Of a stretch of DNA of 64,000 nt, positions 24,630-36,952 are shown in pieces (the first letter of the stretch is position 1; each line of letters opens with the position of its first letter). The position numbers were made by a program, and so were the translations under genes. Source of the stretch: Geosiphon pyriformis (taxonomy: Eukaryota > Glomeromycota > Glomeromycetes > Archaeosporales > Geosiphonaceae). The stretch spans positions 2,131,426 to 2,195,425 of the forward strand of contig JAAOMT010000128.1 of assembly GCA_016748015.1 (NCBI GenBank). The letters are read 5' to 3'. Under the pieces are notes generated by a model. That model ran no database searches. It saw only the letters and a program-made list of their open reading frames with translations, and was not told the DNA's origin.

Positions 24630-26582
24630 ATGGATGTTAGAAATATAGGACCATTAAATCAAGTCTTAAACCCAGAGAAAAATAATATTCTTAAAAAGAG
24701 TAATCCTAACACCGCATTAGATGAGACTTCGAACCTAGCAGAAACATGGAGAATAATAGTATATTGCACTCTTGCTTTAATTTCATTTTCTTACCTCACA
24801 TCAACAATGATTCTTTTTTACACACGACGAAAACTAATTTCTGACATAAAATATCGACCGCTTCGACTCAACATTTTAAATATAATTGCAACGATTATTT
24901 TATGCGTAATGTTTTGTCTTCGTACCGCATTTTGGCCAGATCAGTATCCATGTTTTTTAATTCACTGGCCTGCCTATATTGGATTTTTTCTTTGGTGTAC
25001 AACTTTGGTGTGCCGAATTTTATCTTTTGCTTGGGTGGCAAGATTCAATTTGGCGAAATTGAGAATGAGCAAAGTTTATTACGATAATAATTATAGTAGT
25101 ACTTCTTTGGCATTGCCTAATACTCCAAAATCCCCTCGATCTCAACAGAATAGTATGGAAAAAGGCCTTCGAAATCAAAGGGGAACTGGAGCAGCAGCGT
25201 TGTTAAATCAATTTCGAAGACTAGAGCGTTGTGCGACTGATAAATGGCTTTCAAGAATGATTTTGTATCCTATAATGGGTTTGGCTTTTGCGCTAGCTCT
25301 GATATTGCAGTTTGTGGCTCCATCTCTTTCTATTAATCCTTTGAAAAAGACTTGTCCTTTGGGATATGAGTAAGTCTTTATTCTTTTGTCAATTTAATTA
25401 AAACAATTGATGAAATTATTAAGAATTTTAATAAATTTTTGATTCTGTAACCCTTTTTTAGGTCGTTGCCTTTGTTGGTCTTTCTCGGCATTTTTCTTAC
25501 CGTAATCTGCCCAATATTAGTATTTCTTCTTTATGACATTAATGATGCATATGGTGTTAAAAACGAATTAATGGTAACCTTAATAAGCGGAGGACTTTCC
25601 TACATTGGATTTTTTATCATTGAGAAAGTCATTCCTGAAATCGGAAAATATTTTGGAAGCTACATGTTTGCCTGGGTTTCCTTCACGATTTGTCATACGC
25701 TTTCGATTACATTCCCAGTATTGAACTCATTTGCAGGAAATAAAAAGGCTCATGTAAATTCCAAAATATCAAGAGTGAGTAGTTTCGGAAGCGCATCAGA
25801 CAGCAATTCTAAAAAGTATGCTAATTTCATGGATGTTTTGGGAAATTCTGAGCAGTTTTCCAGATATAAAGGTGAGCCCTGACAATTTTATATACTTTAG
25901 ATTTTTTTGGGGGAGTCTTTCCTTAAATTTCCGAAGATTCACATCAATTTCTCTCACCCCTCAATTTTTAGAATTCTCTGCCGCTTGTTTTTGTACTGAA
26001 CTCATTTTATTCCTTGAAGAGTATCAGTTTTTAAAAATACGTGTGGCTCAATGTTGTGATCCTCAACTGAGCCAAAAAAAAGAAGTTGAAGTCCAAGAAC
26101 CTGATCCGCTATATATTCAAGACATGAAGAATCATCTCCTATTTTCTGATATGGCACATATTTTTCGATCAGCTCCTATATCCCCATCTCTAATTTCAAC
26201 TCCATGTACCATTTCAATAGGTTAGTTTGATATTAAAAACTATTTTCCCTAGAAACACTAATAAAACTTTTATTTACTTCTATAATATTCAAAATTTCAA
26301 GCTGAAACAATTTCAGCAGCACGATGGATTCCTTTTCCAACACATGAACTTCAAAGTGACTACCTAATGTTTTACGGCATGTTTTTTGATCAAACCTCCG
26401 ATCTAGCAATTAACCTTCGAGGCAGCACTTTATCGACCGTTAAAGCAATGATTGATAAAGATATGTTTGAAATTACAATGTTTGAGACGGCACGGCAAGA
26501 AGTATTGGCTTTGCTATATCAAAATACCTTTGATAGATTTTTAAAGATTTATGGCGTTTCATTTGGTGAGAGAAAAGTGTGA
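24630..26582 (+). CDS. seven-transmembrane receptor-like RGS protein
   Basis: Four exons, 24630-25369, 25462-25871, 25972-26220 and 26302-26582, with GT-AG junctions and consistent phase; 559 residues. Seven hydrophobic helices can be read in order: IIVYCTLALISFSYLT, NILNIIATIILCVMFCL, YIGFFLWCTTLVCRILSF, a long loop after helix 3, MILYPIMGLAFALALIL, LLVFLGIFLTVICPILVFL, MVTLISGGLSYIGFFII and MFAWVSFTICHTLSI. The C-terminal third is an RGS domain starting near residue 367 (FMDVLGNSEQFSRYKEF, ELILFLEEYQFL) and ending MFETARQEVLALLYQNTF DRFLK. About 80 residues are inserted mid-domain. The architecture matches plant AtRGS1 and fungal GprK/RgsC-type proteins, which pair a membrane sensor with GTPase-accelerating activity on G-alpha. 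The chosen start is the first ATG; the frame stays open upstream. Confidence 0.85.
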
Positions 26583-27767
26583 GTTCAAAACAAGGGGGTG
26601 TAAGTTAATTTCTTGTTCACTGGAAACTCAGCTACTCTTTTTAAATAATATTCGAACAAAATGACCTCTCCTTACCTCTTTTCACTTTTGTAATATATAA
26701 CCATATTTACAGCCCTATAATTGTGAAATTTTTGTAAAGCTTAAATGTATTTTATTAAAAGAATAACAATTTTAAATATGAATTTCGTATTTCCTCATTT
26801 CTTGAAAGTCAATAAATAAATCTACAATATGGTTGAAACTTGAGATTTTATGAAGGTCAGATAAGACCCACTAACCGAGTTAAATCCCCCCACAGCTACC
26901 TCAATTGTACTACCACTCTCTGAAAAATTTCGTACTATTATTCATTGTGAGAGTTCAAGTAAAAGAAACTGCGGTGATATTATGCAGGCATTTGATTTCA
27001 CGGTTTCACCGTTTGAAAAATGAAAGTGATAGAGATACAAATAATTTTATAAATAGAATAAGAAAACAAATAAATTACCTCTCATCCCATTTGCAACACA
27101 CAAGACTCATCATATTCTTGACTTAACAAAAATCTGTTAGGTGCTTATTGACTGGAAAAGCTACTTTCTTGTAACTTAAAAAGTCAAGAAATATTATTGT
27201 AAAAATTAAATTAAATATTTTGTAAAGAAAAAACCAGCACTAAAATTAATAGTGATTTAATTAAATTGTAATTTTGTTAAATTAAAATAGTTTAATAATA
27301 TTTTATTTTTTAAAAAATTATTTAAAATAACAAAAAAGATTTTTTATAATTATCAAAAAGATAAAATTTAAAAAATGGTTGAAAAATATGAAATGATTGA
27401 TTTCAGATTTGAACAACCAATTTTAATTTCATTTATTATTATTATTGTGAATGACCATTTTGTAAATAATTAAAACTATTTAGTTATCAATTAATAATAA
27501 TTATGTGCAAAATTAAATATATACCTAATTATTTAACCTAAACATAAAAAAGCTGATAAATCAACAAATGATTTAACAATATTTAAAAAAATAACTAATT
27601 AAACAGTTTGTAAGAATGATCAAAAATTTAATTTTGAACTAATTTTGTAATGGATAAAGTTTTAAGCTATAGATTTTTTAATGCTATTTTTAGGATAAAG
27701 TATTTTTGATATATTGATAAAAAACAAAAAGTTTTTATAATTTCTTTATAGTTATTAGTTCAAAGTA
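26583..27767. other. intergenic, partly very AT-rich
   Basis: 27,180-27,760 is strongly AT-rich and repeat-like. Around 26,898-27,031 a plus-strand frame reads SIVLPLSEKFRTIIHCE and DIMQAFDFTVSPFEK after a CCCCACAG. It may be an orphan exon, but nothing supports it further. Confidence 0.4.
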
Positions 27768-27957
27768 TTATTTTCTACCCAAATTTATCCCTTTACCAAA
27801 GCATATAAGGAATTGGATCTTTTTTCTGTAAATGAATTCTTAAAACAAATGAATATAGAATCTAGATACTTGGTTCAACATATATCAGAGCTGAAACCGA
27901 CAGAATTGTACTTCATTGTCAGAAACAATATTGAGAAAAACCCGAGTTTTGCGTAGA
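27768..27957 (+). pseudogene. orphan exon-like fragment, unidentified
   Basis: An open stretch on the plus strand contains FTKAYKELDLFSVNEFLKQM and LVQHISELKPTELYFIV and ends NPSFA before TAG. Composition is that of a folded cytosolic protein. There is no ATG or clear partner exon; the left side is AT-rich repeat-like DNA. I regard it as a gene remnant. Confidence 0.3.
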
Positions 27958-28142
27958 AAGCTCAATAGCAAAACCAACAGAAAAACTGTGAAAGGTTTTT
28001 CAAGCATTGCATGATTGGTCAGTAAAGACGGATTTAGTAGAGAATTTATGGTTTGTGTATATTTTAAAAAAACCGGAAATTAATTTGGAGTACCGTGATC
28101 AATTTTAACATCGATTGCTTCAAAATCTTTTACTCTGAACGA

Positions 28143-28652
28143 TTAATCACTTTCATCATCATCATCATCATCATCATCATTACTCTCTTCGTTGTCACAC
28201 TCCTCAAAATACCCAAAACCAGTTCCCTTTATCACCAGTTCCCTCGCCTTTCTTCTCTCTTCTTCGGCAATCTCAAAAGAAAGTTGTGCTTCTAGTTTTC
28301 TTCTTTCATGTTGCCACTGCCTAATCTCATGTCTTCTTTCTCGTTGTTTTGAATGTTCTCTCAATTCTTCACGACGTTGTAAATGACGGTGCAACCAAGT
28401 AGTTATCAAGACACTGTGCAAAAGATTTTCTTGCTCGCTTAAAATTTTTATCTTGTTATAAGATAGTCCATAAATTTCAAGGAAATTAATTTTTTGTTTT
28501 TGTGAAGGTTGAGATTGTTTTTGAATTTTTAAAAGTTGTTGGTATTGATGAGTTTGAATATGAGCTATTTGTATTTGCGAGTTGTTGGTTGTCGTAGCAG
28601 ACGAAGAGCATGGAGCAGATGTAATTTTTTTTGTTGTCGTAAGTTTTGGCAT
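28143..28652 (-). CDS. small Gln-rich, coiled-coil, acidic-tailed hypothetical protein
   Basis: Intact single-exon frame of 169 residues from ATG at 28,652. Residues 1-55 are Thr/Ser/Gln-rich and probably disordered. About 57-95 (INFLEIYGLSYNKIKIL, LLHSVLITTWLHRHLQ) is mixed hydrophobic. About 95-140 is a charged helix (RREELREHSKQRERRHEIRQ, FEIAEEERRKA), likely coiled coil. The end is a run of Asp (ESNDDDDDDDDESD) encoded by a GAT repeat. It could be a nucleic-acid or chromatin-associated protein, but no family is recognised. No introns. Confidence 0.55.
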   Translation of the reverse strand: MPKLTTTKKITSAPCSSSATTTNNSQIQIAHIQTHQYQQLLKIQKQSQPSQKQKINFLEIYGLSYNKIKILSEQENLLHSVLITTWLHRHLQRREELREHSKQRERRHEIRQWQHERRKLEAQLSFEIAEEERRKARELVIKGTGFGYFEECDNEESNDDDDDDDDESD

Positions 28653-29860
28653 TTTAAGATATCGGGATATAAAGAAGTGAATATAAAAGAAGAAAGAACA
28701 AGCTATAGCCTTTTATCCATTTTGTTTTATATTTTACGTGGTCTTCCTTAAATACTATAGCCCCCATTGTTCTAATTTCATTTGGTTAAAATTTAAGGAT
28801 TGACATGCAAGTTAGATCCCTTGATTCTCCTCTTGTTTTTTAACGTGTGCAGAAAATAAATTTTTATTTATTCTGGGATTTTGGTTTCGGATTTGTTAGA
28901 AATACTTCTGGACCTTCATCATTTGTCTATTTATTTATTTATTTGTTTAAGTTAAAGGTACTATAATATGATCTTCTTTTTAATAGACAGATGTTTCAAG
29001 AAATTTTATGGTACAGATCCTACCGCTACAAACACTCTCACATCTTTGTATTATATTAACATTTATTATGATACAATGAATTATTACTAATCACTGCAAT
29101 AACATCCAAGCTTTTAAAGTTTTAATATTTTTAAATTTGCTTAACTTGAAATGTCGACTTAAAATCTTCTTTAAATAGTTGGTTGAATGTTTATTTTGAG
29201 ACTGAGTATGAAGGAAAAATGAATTAATAATAATAATAATAATAATATATTTCAGCTTTAATACTGTAAAAGTTTATTTATGAAGAAATTAAAATAATAT
29301 TTCAGAGTCAAAAAGTAATATTTGAATATCTATTAATTCAACAAATCTTTTAATAGATAATTTTGGAAGGTAAGAAATTGGCTCAAAGTTTTTTTCGTGA
29401 TCAAAAAATTATTATTTTGAAAATAATAAATGATATCAAGAGTCAATTAAAACGTGGCTTTAAAGCATAACCCCCTGAAAAATCTCATTTTTCAAATCTT
29501 TATTAATTGACAAATCAAATTTTTAGTGAAATAAAACGATATAACATATAAGAATCGATTTACTAAAATTCTAGCTAAATTTTAAAAAGCGATAATCCTT
29601 GTTTACTACAGATCCAATAAGCGAGCCCAATAAATTTAATAAACATTCGTTTATCGAAGAATGTTTGTAAAAATATTCTAAAAGTGTTTCTCGTATGAAT
29701 TTCTTTTAAAATAAGTTTATGAACATTTAAAAATATCAAAATGTAGATAGAGTTCATTGAAGATCTTTCATCCGCGAGAGCCAATATGGCTTCGACACAC
29801 GATAATAGGTCACTTCTTCAATTGGTACTCTTAATGAAAGCTTGGGAATTTTATCCAAAA
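28653..29860. other. intergenic DNA
   Basis: Short simple repeats, TTTA near 28,928 and (TAA)n at about 29,224-29,248. No gene seen. Confidence 0.5.
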
Positions 29861-29864
29861 TAAA

Positions 29865-31045
29865 TTAGTTCAAATAAGTGACTACAAATAAATACCCAAA
29901 AACAGCCGCGGAATCAACCAACTGATAGATAATTTGTTTTCAATTTCCATCTAACGAACCATCATCAATTTGACTAACGTTGTCCATACTTGGGATTCTT
30001 TCCAGGCAAATATCCCGGTGAGCAAGTTTCCCACTGATTCACAAACACAGGAACTGCGAAAAATTTGATATCTCATCATGATTGAATTTGGTTTTCATTT
30101 TTACCGCTAAATTGCAGAAACGGAACCCAAGAACCCAAATGCAAGAGCCGCAGGCATTCCAACATAATCAGAACCAGGAGGGATAGCAACAAGGCCTGCA
30201 ACCGCACCCGAACAGAACCCTATGACAGACAACTTTTTTTTCTAAACGATGATCTAATGCCATCCATGTAAGACTACCGACTGAAGCTGCAATATTTGTA
30301 ACCATTCAAGCCAACACAGCCCAAAGATTTCTGGCTAGGACAGACTCACCATTAAATCCAAACCATAAAAATGTGGTAACAAGAACAACATTGGCAACAT
30401 TTTGCGGGTTGAAATCTTTTGTGCCATGGCCTTCTCAATTTCCAAGGATAATGCAATAAGCTAGAGCCGCAACTCCAGAAAAAATATGTACTGGAGCAAC
30501 CTGCAAAATTGAGGCGTACTTTTGCCGACCAACCAACTCCAACATGTGATCACATTGTAGACTAATGTTTACTAGATAAAAATAAAAATCATTATTGGGA
30601 TAATTTGTCCTCGTTCTGCTGCTGAAATAATTGCTAAAGCTGGTGTAATCGCAACAAACATTCCTTGATAAAATGTAAAGGTGAGATCTGGTATTTTATC
30701 GCTAGCGACGGAAGAATGTTGTGCCAAATTACGAAAGAATACGTGATTAAAATTGCCAATGAATTTTGTCACCTGTTTTGCTAAATGTCAGACTATATCC
30801 CCAAAGCCATCACTTTCAAAGAAAATTAATAAATTAATTGGTGAAAAATTTTAGTAAACTTTATGTGTATATAAATTTTTACCTGAAATGAAACCACAGC
30901 AATCGATAAAATGCATAATATGATCAAGGACAAGGCATTTTTTGACGTGCCATACCGCTATAAAAATATCCAACTCCAGGAATAATAATGCCGTAGAAAT
31001 GAGTAGAAAAGTAACATTCCTGAAGGATAAATATTAGCCATTTCA
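29865..31045 (-). pseudogene. dead ammonium transporter paralog
   Basis: Minus-strand fragments match the intact transporter at 34-35.5 kb in order. They are IIIPGVGYFYSGMAR then LSIAVVSFQ (31,000-30,895, followed by a GTAAAA donor); DKIPDLTF and MFVAITPALAI (about 30,700-30,640); NPQNVANVVLV, WFGFNGES and NIAASVGSLTWMALDHRLEK (30,420-30,250); FCSGAVAGLVAIPPGSDYVG (30,230-30,160); LLTGIFA and SLDGNWKQIIYQLV (about 30,020-29,930). Breaks include a frameshift at an A8 run near 30,235, an in-frame TGA in NLWAVLA-MV, and loss of the segment with the first pore histidine. It is well diverged from the intact copy, so this is an old paralog rather than a recent duplicate. Confidence 0.8.
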
Positions 31046-31580
31046 TGAGAAAGAAATCTTTCTTGGAATTTTCAGTGAAAACATTTTAACCCATATTATA
31101 CATATGGTATTACGTAAAAATTACATCTCTAATCAAATGCCGTACGTGAAAAATACTCGCTCCGAGTATGTGAGAATGCTAAATTCCATTTATTAAAAAC
31201 TCGTTTTAATCAAAATCTAACTACTGTTAGTTTAACTTATTGTTTTAGATATTGAAAATTTTTAAATTCCCGACTGATTATCTTGATTTTATTAGATCAC
31301 ATGAAGAAGTATTGTACGGAAGATTATTTCACCTTTTCAATATATGGATGAACTATTCACCCAATTTCCTTTGGATAACATTAGAACTTTTAACTTGGGA
31401 GGCGGGAGAAATTAAAAAAACAATCGCAATTTTCAAGTGCTAAATTTAGAAATTATGCCTATTTAGTGATCAATCATAATATAAATTACAAAAATGATCC
31501 CACAATTTTCTAATTGAGAGATCTGCCAATAAAATTAATATAAATTAGATGTGTTGCCCCTCCCCCCAAAGTTTTTCTTC
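31046..31580. other. intergenic DNA
   Basis: A plus-strand frame at 31,252-31,443 lacks an ATG and any family match. Nothing else is seen. The last 100 bases would carry the U1 promoter, but I recognise no element. Confidence 0.4.
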
Positions 31581-31746
31581 ATACTTACCTGCCTGGGTTC
31601 GGCCACGATCAATAAGGTGGTTGGACAAGTGATGGTTGCTGGCATTGCACAGCGCTGGCGGCCGTTGCTTCGAACGACCTACGGGTTGTCTCGACAGGAT
31701 AATTTTTGTGTGTTGGGGTCTTCCGTGGTTCGCCGCGGTGACTCCT
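31581..31746 (+). ncRNA. U1 spliceosomal snRNA
   Basis: The RNA would start ATACTTACCTG, the invariant 5' end that pairs with 5' splice sites. Stem-loop I follows with GATCAATAAGGTGGTT (31,608-31,623), the U1-70K site. Stem-loop II has the U1A-type loop ATTGCAC (31,644-31,650). The Sm site ATAATTTTTGTG lies at about 31,699-31,710. A 3' stem-loop has a TTCG tetraloop flanked by CCGTGG and CCGCGG, ending GACTCC by about 31,745. The length of about 165 nt is that of canonical U1. The block is conspicuously GC-rich against its surroundings. The 5' end matches the GTAAGT/GTGAGT donors used by neighbouring genes. Frames called on either strand here are artefacts. Confidence 0.93.
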
Positions 31747-33896
31747 TGCAAATCTCAATTCACAGTGGGGTGTGGGAAAAGGTTAGATAAGAAACTATAA
31801 TATTTCTATGGAAATGTGCGAATAGCAAAAGATTGATCTTAAATATAAAACAATACATGGTTCTTTCGTTTTGCTATTTCATATGTTCGTCAAAAGTTTC
31901 ATATCAATTAAAACAATGTAAACCTAGCATCAAAAACAAACAAGTATTCTCCTCCATGCTTATTCAGAATATATGTTTTTTTCCAGTTATAATTAAGATG
32001 ACATTTGGCCATTGAAAAGTTCAGCATTTGGCACAGTAATTGGTAGATTTTTTGAATTTTAAATTTCTACCAATTGTGCGATACTCTCAGTTATTCATAG
32101 TTAGTGGATAGGTCTCTCTATATCTAGTTTGCAAATACCAGAATTTTTACATATTGGCCTACTTTTCTCGATACATGTGCCATAATCTTTTTGCGACCAC
32201 CATTACTGCCTTTGTGGATAATTGTCCTTGTTTTTTCACAGTTTAGATAGATAGATTAGTGGGTTTACTTAATTTCGAACGTTCACCATCATCCAGAAAT
32301 ATAATAGCTATTGCTTGTTGCGTTTCTTGACACACGGTATATAAATTTGAAGGCTAATTAAAACAACATTACTTTCAATCGTTCATTATGGGCGATACTT
32401 ATCAATTCAAATTTAAAGAAAGCATGACGCTAGTATTGTTGTAAAGCCTTAATTCTTAAAAATCGCTGTAAATCATAACAATAAAATACAACATACATTG
32501 ATAGAAATTTGGCCCTCAGTTTTTGGAAAAATATTTAGTAAGGAACTATATTTGAGTTCGTATCATTATTCGTATAATATATTCAAACATGATTTGTCCA
32601 ACTCAGCAAGTCAAGGAATTAAAAATCGTAACCTATAATATATTAAGATCTGCCTTTCGAACTATTAATAATTGCTTCGTATACCATTTGGCGATTAGAT
32701 TAAATTTCGCACAATCAACCAAATTGCTTAATCTGTACCCCACTTCCTTTTCGAACGTGAAAATGAGAAACACAAATTTCAATTTATTTGATTTGAAATA
32801 TATTCGTTGAGGATAATATAATGTGGTTTTCTTAAACAAATTATTAAGACTTAACGTTTTTTTATTATTGATTTTACCTTCTGGAAATTTACAAATAATC
32901 GAAGGTATATAATGGGATAAAATGTTTTTGGAAAGCAATTAGGTCAACCTATTTAATTGATATTTTTCAAAATGCTTAAATTGGATCAATAATCAACATA
33001 AAACAATCAAAACTATTTGTTTTAAAAATATATATTAAATCTTAAAATGGTAAATAGAATCTAAATAACAAGTTTTAAATTAAAATTGCCTAACGCATTA
33101 GTTTTTATATTTGTAAACAGGAGACGAAAATAGGTAATGATCATAGAAACGAATTGCCTGACCATTTTATAATAACTAAAAAAAAAACACTAACCTAAAT
33201 AGTGGTATTGATTGATGCATAAATTATATATTCGCTAGCATTTAAAAACTTTTTGAACCAATACCTGAACAATCCCAGATCATCATGCTTCACATTAAAG
33301 ATTCTAAGTGAGCATCCGGGGTTCCCAACCTTTGAATTATAGGATATTATCATTGCTATAGGTACCCAACCATAAAAATTTCTTATCAACATTCTTTTAC
33401 GTATCGTTTCCTGAAATGTACATTTTTACCAAATTAGTCTGATCCGAGTTTGTTTCATATACTTCCACGCGATAGATATATTAACCCGGCTCTTAATCTT
33501 CAAACATAATTTTTTAAAAGGTAAAATTATTATTTTATTACTGATAAATCTTAAATGAGTATCTCAATTTTCCGGATAAGTAAATTACACATTTGTGGTA
33601 AGTTTGACAGCAGAATATTATCGAAAAAAGAGAAATATCAAGTTTATAAAAAGGATTTTTCAATTCTTTTACGTTGGCGACACTTTCGACTTTAATAAAC
33701 TTCTTTACCTCCCTTGATTCAATCAAAGTCTACGCCTTTTTTCCTTTTTAAATTATAATTCAGCTTGGTCTGTTTCGTTACGGCAGTAGTTTCTTTTGCT
33801 GGATTAGTCAACACAGATCATACTACGTAAAAACAATCTTGAATAACATTAATTTTCAAAAAAAAGCCAAAAAGTTAATAAAACAAATCTTAAGGG
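31747..33896. other. intergenic DNA
   Basis: A TATA-like TATATAAATTTG at about 32,337 precedes an ATG at 32,387 that opens only 18 codons. Two overlapping opposite frames at 32.6-32.9 kb look like chance. No gene is supported. Confidence 0.45.
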
Positions 33897-33923
33897 TATA
33901 TATAGAGCTTTGCTGATAGGATA
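33897..33923 (+). promoter_or_regulatory. TATA box with tandem GATA motifs upstream of ammonium transporter
   Basis: TATATATAG at 33,897-33,905 is followed by two GATA cores (33,915 and 33,920), about 65 bases before the ATG. GATA factors of the AreA/Nit2 type control nitrogen genes in fungi, so the motifs fit; binding is inferred, and their position downstream of the TATA box is unusual. Confidence 0.4.
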
Positions 33924-33983
33924 AAAAGGAAACCATTATAAACAAAAGTCACTCTAGGTTTTTTTAATCTCCTTTTGGAGAAA

Positions 33984-35512
33984 ATGACAACAAATCCTCC
34001 CCCAAACTATTTGCCGGGAGACATTGGCTATGTATTATTTTCAACAGCCTTAGTTTGGATTATGATACCTGGGATTGGGTTTTTTTATAGTGGCATGGCC
34101 CGAAGTAAGAATGCATTATCTTTGATAATGTTATCTATGTTATCAATTGCGTTGGTTTCCTTTCAGGTATGATATCATTTCTTGGACAAAAATAAAATTT
34201 ATAACCATCTTCATAATTAATCATTTTCGGTTTTGACCTCTATTAACAGTGGTGGGCTATTGGATTCAGCCTGACTTTTAGCAAGACGGCCAATAAATAT
34301 TCTGGAAACTTTAGAAATGTATTCTTTATTAATGTCAAAAATGAACCATCTATTACAAGTCATAAAATTCCAGATCTTGTATTTGCTATCTATCAATCAA
34401 TGTTTGCTGCAATTACCCCAGCATTAGTAATTGGCGCAGCAGCAGAACGTGCTCGTATTTTGCCAACAATTATTTTTATTCTTGTTTGGACAACACTTGT
34501 CTATGATACAATTGCTTGTTGGACTTGGAATCCAAATGGTTGGGCAAATAAAATGGGGACACTTGACTTTGCAGGTGGTACCCCGGTACATATTGCCTCC
34601 GGATCTGCTGCCTTGGCTTATTCCATGATTCTTGGAAAACGACATGGATATCGCACAGACGAATTTAAGCCTCATAATGTCGCTCATGTTGTATTGGGTT
34701 GTGCATTATTGTGGTTTGGTTGGTTTGGCTTTAATGGTGGCTCAGCACTTGGAGCGAATAGTCGTGCCGCTATGGCATTTACTGTAACCAATTTAGCTGC
34801 ATCAGTTGGTGGTCTTACTTGGATGTTCTTGGATTATCGACTTGAACGAAAATTTTCGGCATTAAGTTTTTGTTCAGGTGCTATTGCTGGTCTAGTAACA
34901 ATCACTCCAGGAGCCGGTTTTGTCAGCGCACAATATTCGGTAGTTTTTGGGTTATTGGGGGGATTCTTATGCAATTTTGCCGCTAAGTTGAAAGATATTT
35001 TAGAATTTGACGATGCCTTGGACGTGTTTGCAGTTCATGCTGTTGGTGGTATTGTTGGAAACTTATTGACTGGGGTATTTGCTCAAAGATCAATGGCGAC
35101 GATTGATGGTGATTTGAGCAACGATATTCGGGGTGGCTGGTTAGAAGGGAACTGGCAACAAATTGGTTATCAAGCAGCTAACTCATTTGCTGGCTTCACC
35201 TACTCATTCTGTGCTACCTACATCATTCTTATAATTATCAATCGGATCCCTGGTTTGAAGTTGCGCGTCAACAAGGAGGCAGAATATGTTGGTCTTGACG
35301 AATCCCAATGTGGGGAAGTCGCTCATCAAATGATCGAAAATTTAGTTTTTGTTGACCCAAAAAGGAATTCAGACAGTGATACTCAAGACGAACCGAAAAT
35401 TTTTATGCGAGAAGAAATCCTCACACAAGTTCATCAAATTCATCCTTCTCAAAATGGTGATGCTAATAGTAATGATAGTGTGAAAATTTTTTCTGAACAA
35501 TCCTTTTATTAA
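33984..35512 (+). CDS. ammonium transporter (AMT/MEP family)
   Basis: Two exons, 33984-34166 and 34250-35512, with intron GTATGA...TTAACAG in phase 0; 481 residues, the usual fungal AMT/Mep length. The N-terminus is short and outside (PNYLPGDIGYVLFSTALVW), followed by GFFYSGMARSKNAL. AITPALVIGAAAERAR is a strong family signature. The paired pore histidines appear as TPVHIASGSAAL (His about 174) and AVHAVGGIVG (His about 324). LLWFGWFGFNGGSALGANSR and VTITPGAGFV are also typical. About eleven membrane helices can be counted. The roughly 75-residue cytosolic tail ends EQSFY. It imports ammonium at the plasma membrane; in a mycorrhizal fungus this would serve nitrogen uptake or recapture. Start is the first ATG after a TATA box. 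Confidence 0.95.
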
Positions 35513-36952
35513 ACAGGTAAAATTTGAAAGTTTTATAATGAATGGTATAGTTTCAAATGATGGTAGTTGCCATTCCCCTAATTGTACAATAGCATATGTG
35601 CCGGGATCATAGAAAAAAATGACATAATGGGGTTTTCGTCTTATTTTTTTGATCCCTGGTACTTTTAGACCCATTTGTATTATACAAGTAACATGATATT
35701 CCATCCTAATTCGTTTATTCCCATCTCTTAATTATTTTCGTCGCAAATAAATTTAGAACTTTTGATTGACTTACTTTTTAAGTTCAACATTAAGTTTTGG
35801 AAGAGATAATCACAAGCTTCCGAGTAATTTTCAAAAAAAACTGAACAGCTTCAAATTGCAGCCAAAGGGGATTAAACTTTCCTTCTAGCATCTCAAATTA
35901 AAGGCTGGTTTACTTGAGAACTAATGTCTTAATTTTATTAAAGAGCGATGATCCAATTGATGCTCGATGGTTTTTTTTGGGGGAATATTGCTAAAAAGTA
36001 TGGCATTTCCAGTTGTCTTGAGCCTTTTTGTTCCATATTATTTTTGAATTTGACTTATATTGGCAGTAAGCTTCAAAAAAATTAAAGCCAGTAGATTTTG
36101 AAAGATGAAATTTTTTTCAGGCCAATAGACTTTTGACCAAACAGAAAATTTTTCAAAAGGGCTTTCATCCAAGAATTTATATCTAATGAAAATCTTAATT
36201 CGAAAAGCGATTTCATCTTAAATATTTCAATTGAAGATTTTAAAAGGATTAAATAACAAATCTTGGTCATTCAATTTAACAATTCACAAATATAAAATAA
36301 ATATGAATTTTTCCTGTCAAAAAAATATTCATAATAATAGATGATGTGAACCCAAGACCCTCGGTATTTTCCTCTTCCTAAGATCTTTTTAATATCTTTT
36401 ATCAATGTGACCTTTAATTAAAAGGCAATATAATGGTTTATCCGAAATGAATGTGACATTTCGAAGCCTTCATTTTTTAAATTATAATTATTGCTAATTA
36501 GTTTGATATTTTCAGTTTTATAAATTTTCTCATATATCCGATTTCATTCAGGTAAAAAAGTAACTTTATGCTTATTACTTGCAAGGCACAATTACTACTT
36601 TAGATTTCTTAAGCATTACTATAAAAAATTTAAAGTGATTAAAAAATACTATATTGCTATTTCACACCGAAAGAAGAGATAACCAAAATGATAAACAAAA
36701 GCCAAGAATGCCTTAAAAGGAGACAAGAAACATTTAGAGATTATTCCGGTCAATTTCGACGTATTCTCTGTTAATATCACGAGCTTGGTCGAAAGGGTTG
36801 GTCGCTACACTCGCTTTTGATGTCAAATTATGCAATTTAAAAGCGTTAATGATAATTTTAAACTTCAATTTTTTGTGACACAATTTACTAGAATATTACC
36901 GATGGTTTCGATCAGTGGCTTTAGAATTTAAATAAAAGTGCAGGAGGCAATT
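35513..36952. other. intergenic DNA
   Basis: Downstream region of the transporter and, from the other side, 3' flank of the hemerythrin-like gene. The two genes are convergent. No additional gene seen. Confidence 0.5.

Noticed and set aside
31252-31443. 63-codon plus-strand frame with protein-like composition
   Set aside because: No ATG start and no neighbouring exon or match.
31545-31790. Protein-coding frames on both strands
   Set aside because: They lie across the U1 snRNA, whose conserved elements account for the composition.
32589-32938. Overlapping opposite-strand frames of 73 and 101 residues
   Set aside because: No family, no splice or promoter support, and each is the shadow of the other; chance is likely.
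36082-36270. 62-residue minus-strand frame between the transporter and the HHE gene
   Set aside because: Short, compositionally like random AT-rich sequence, no support.
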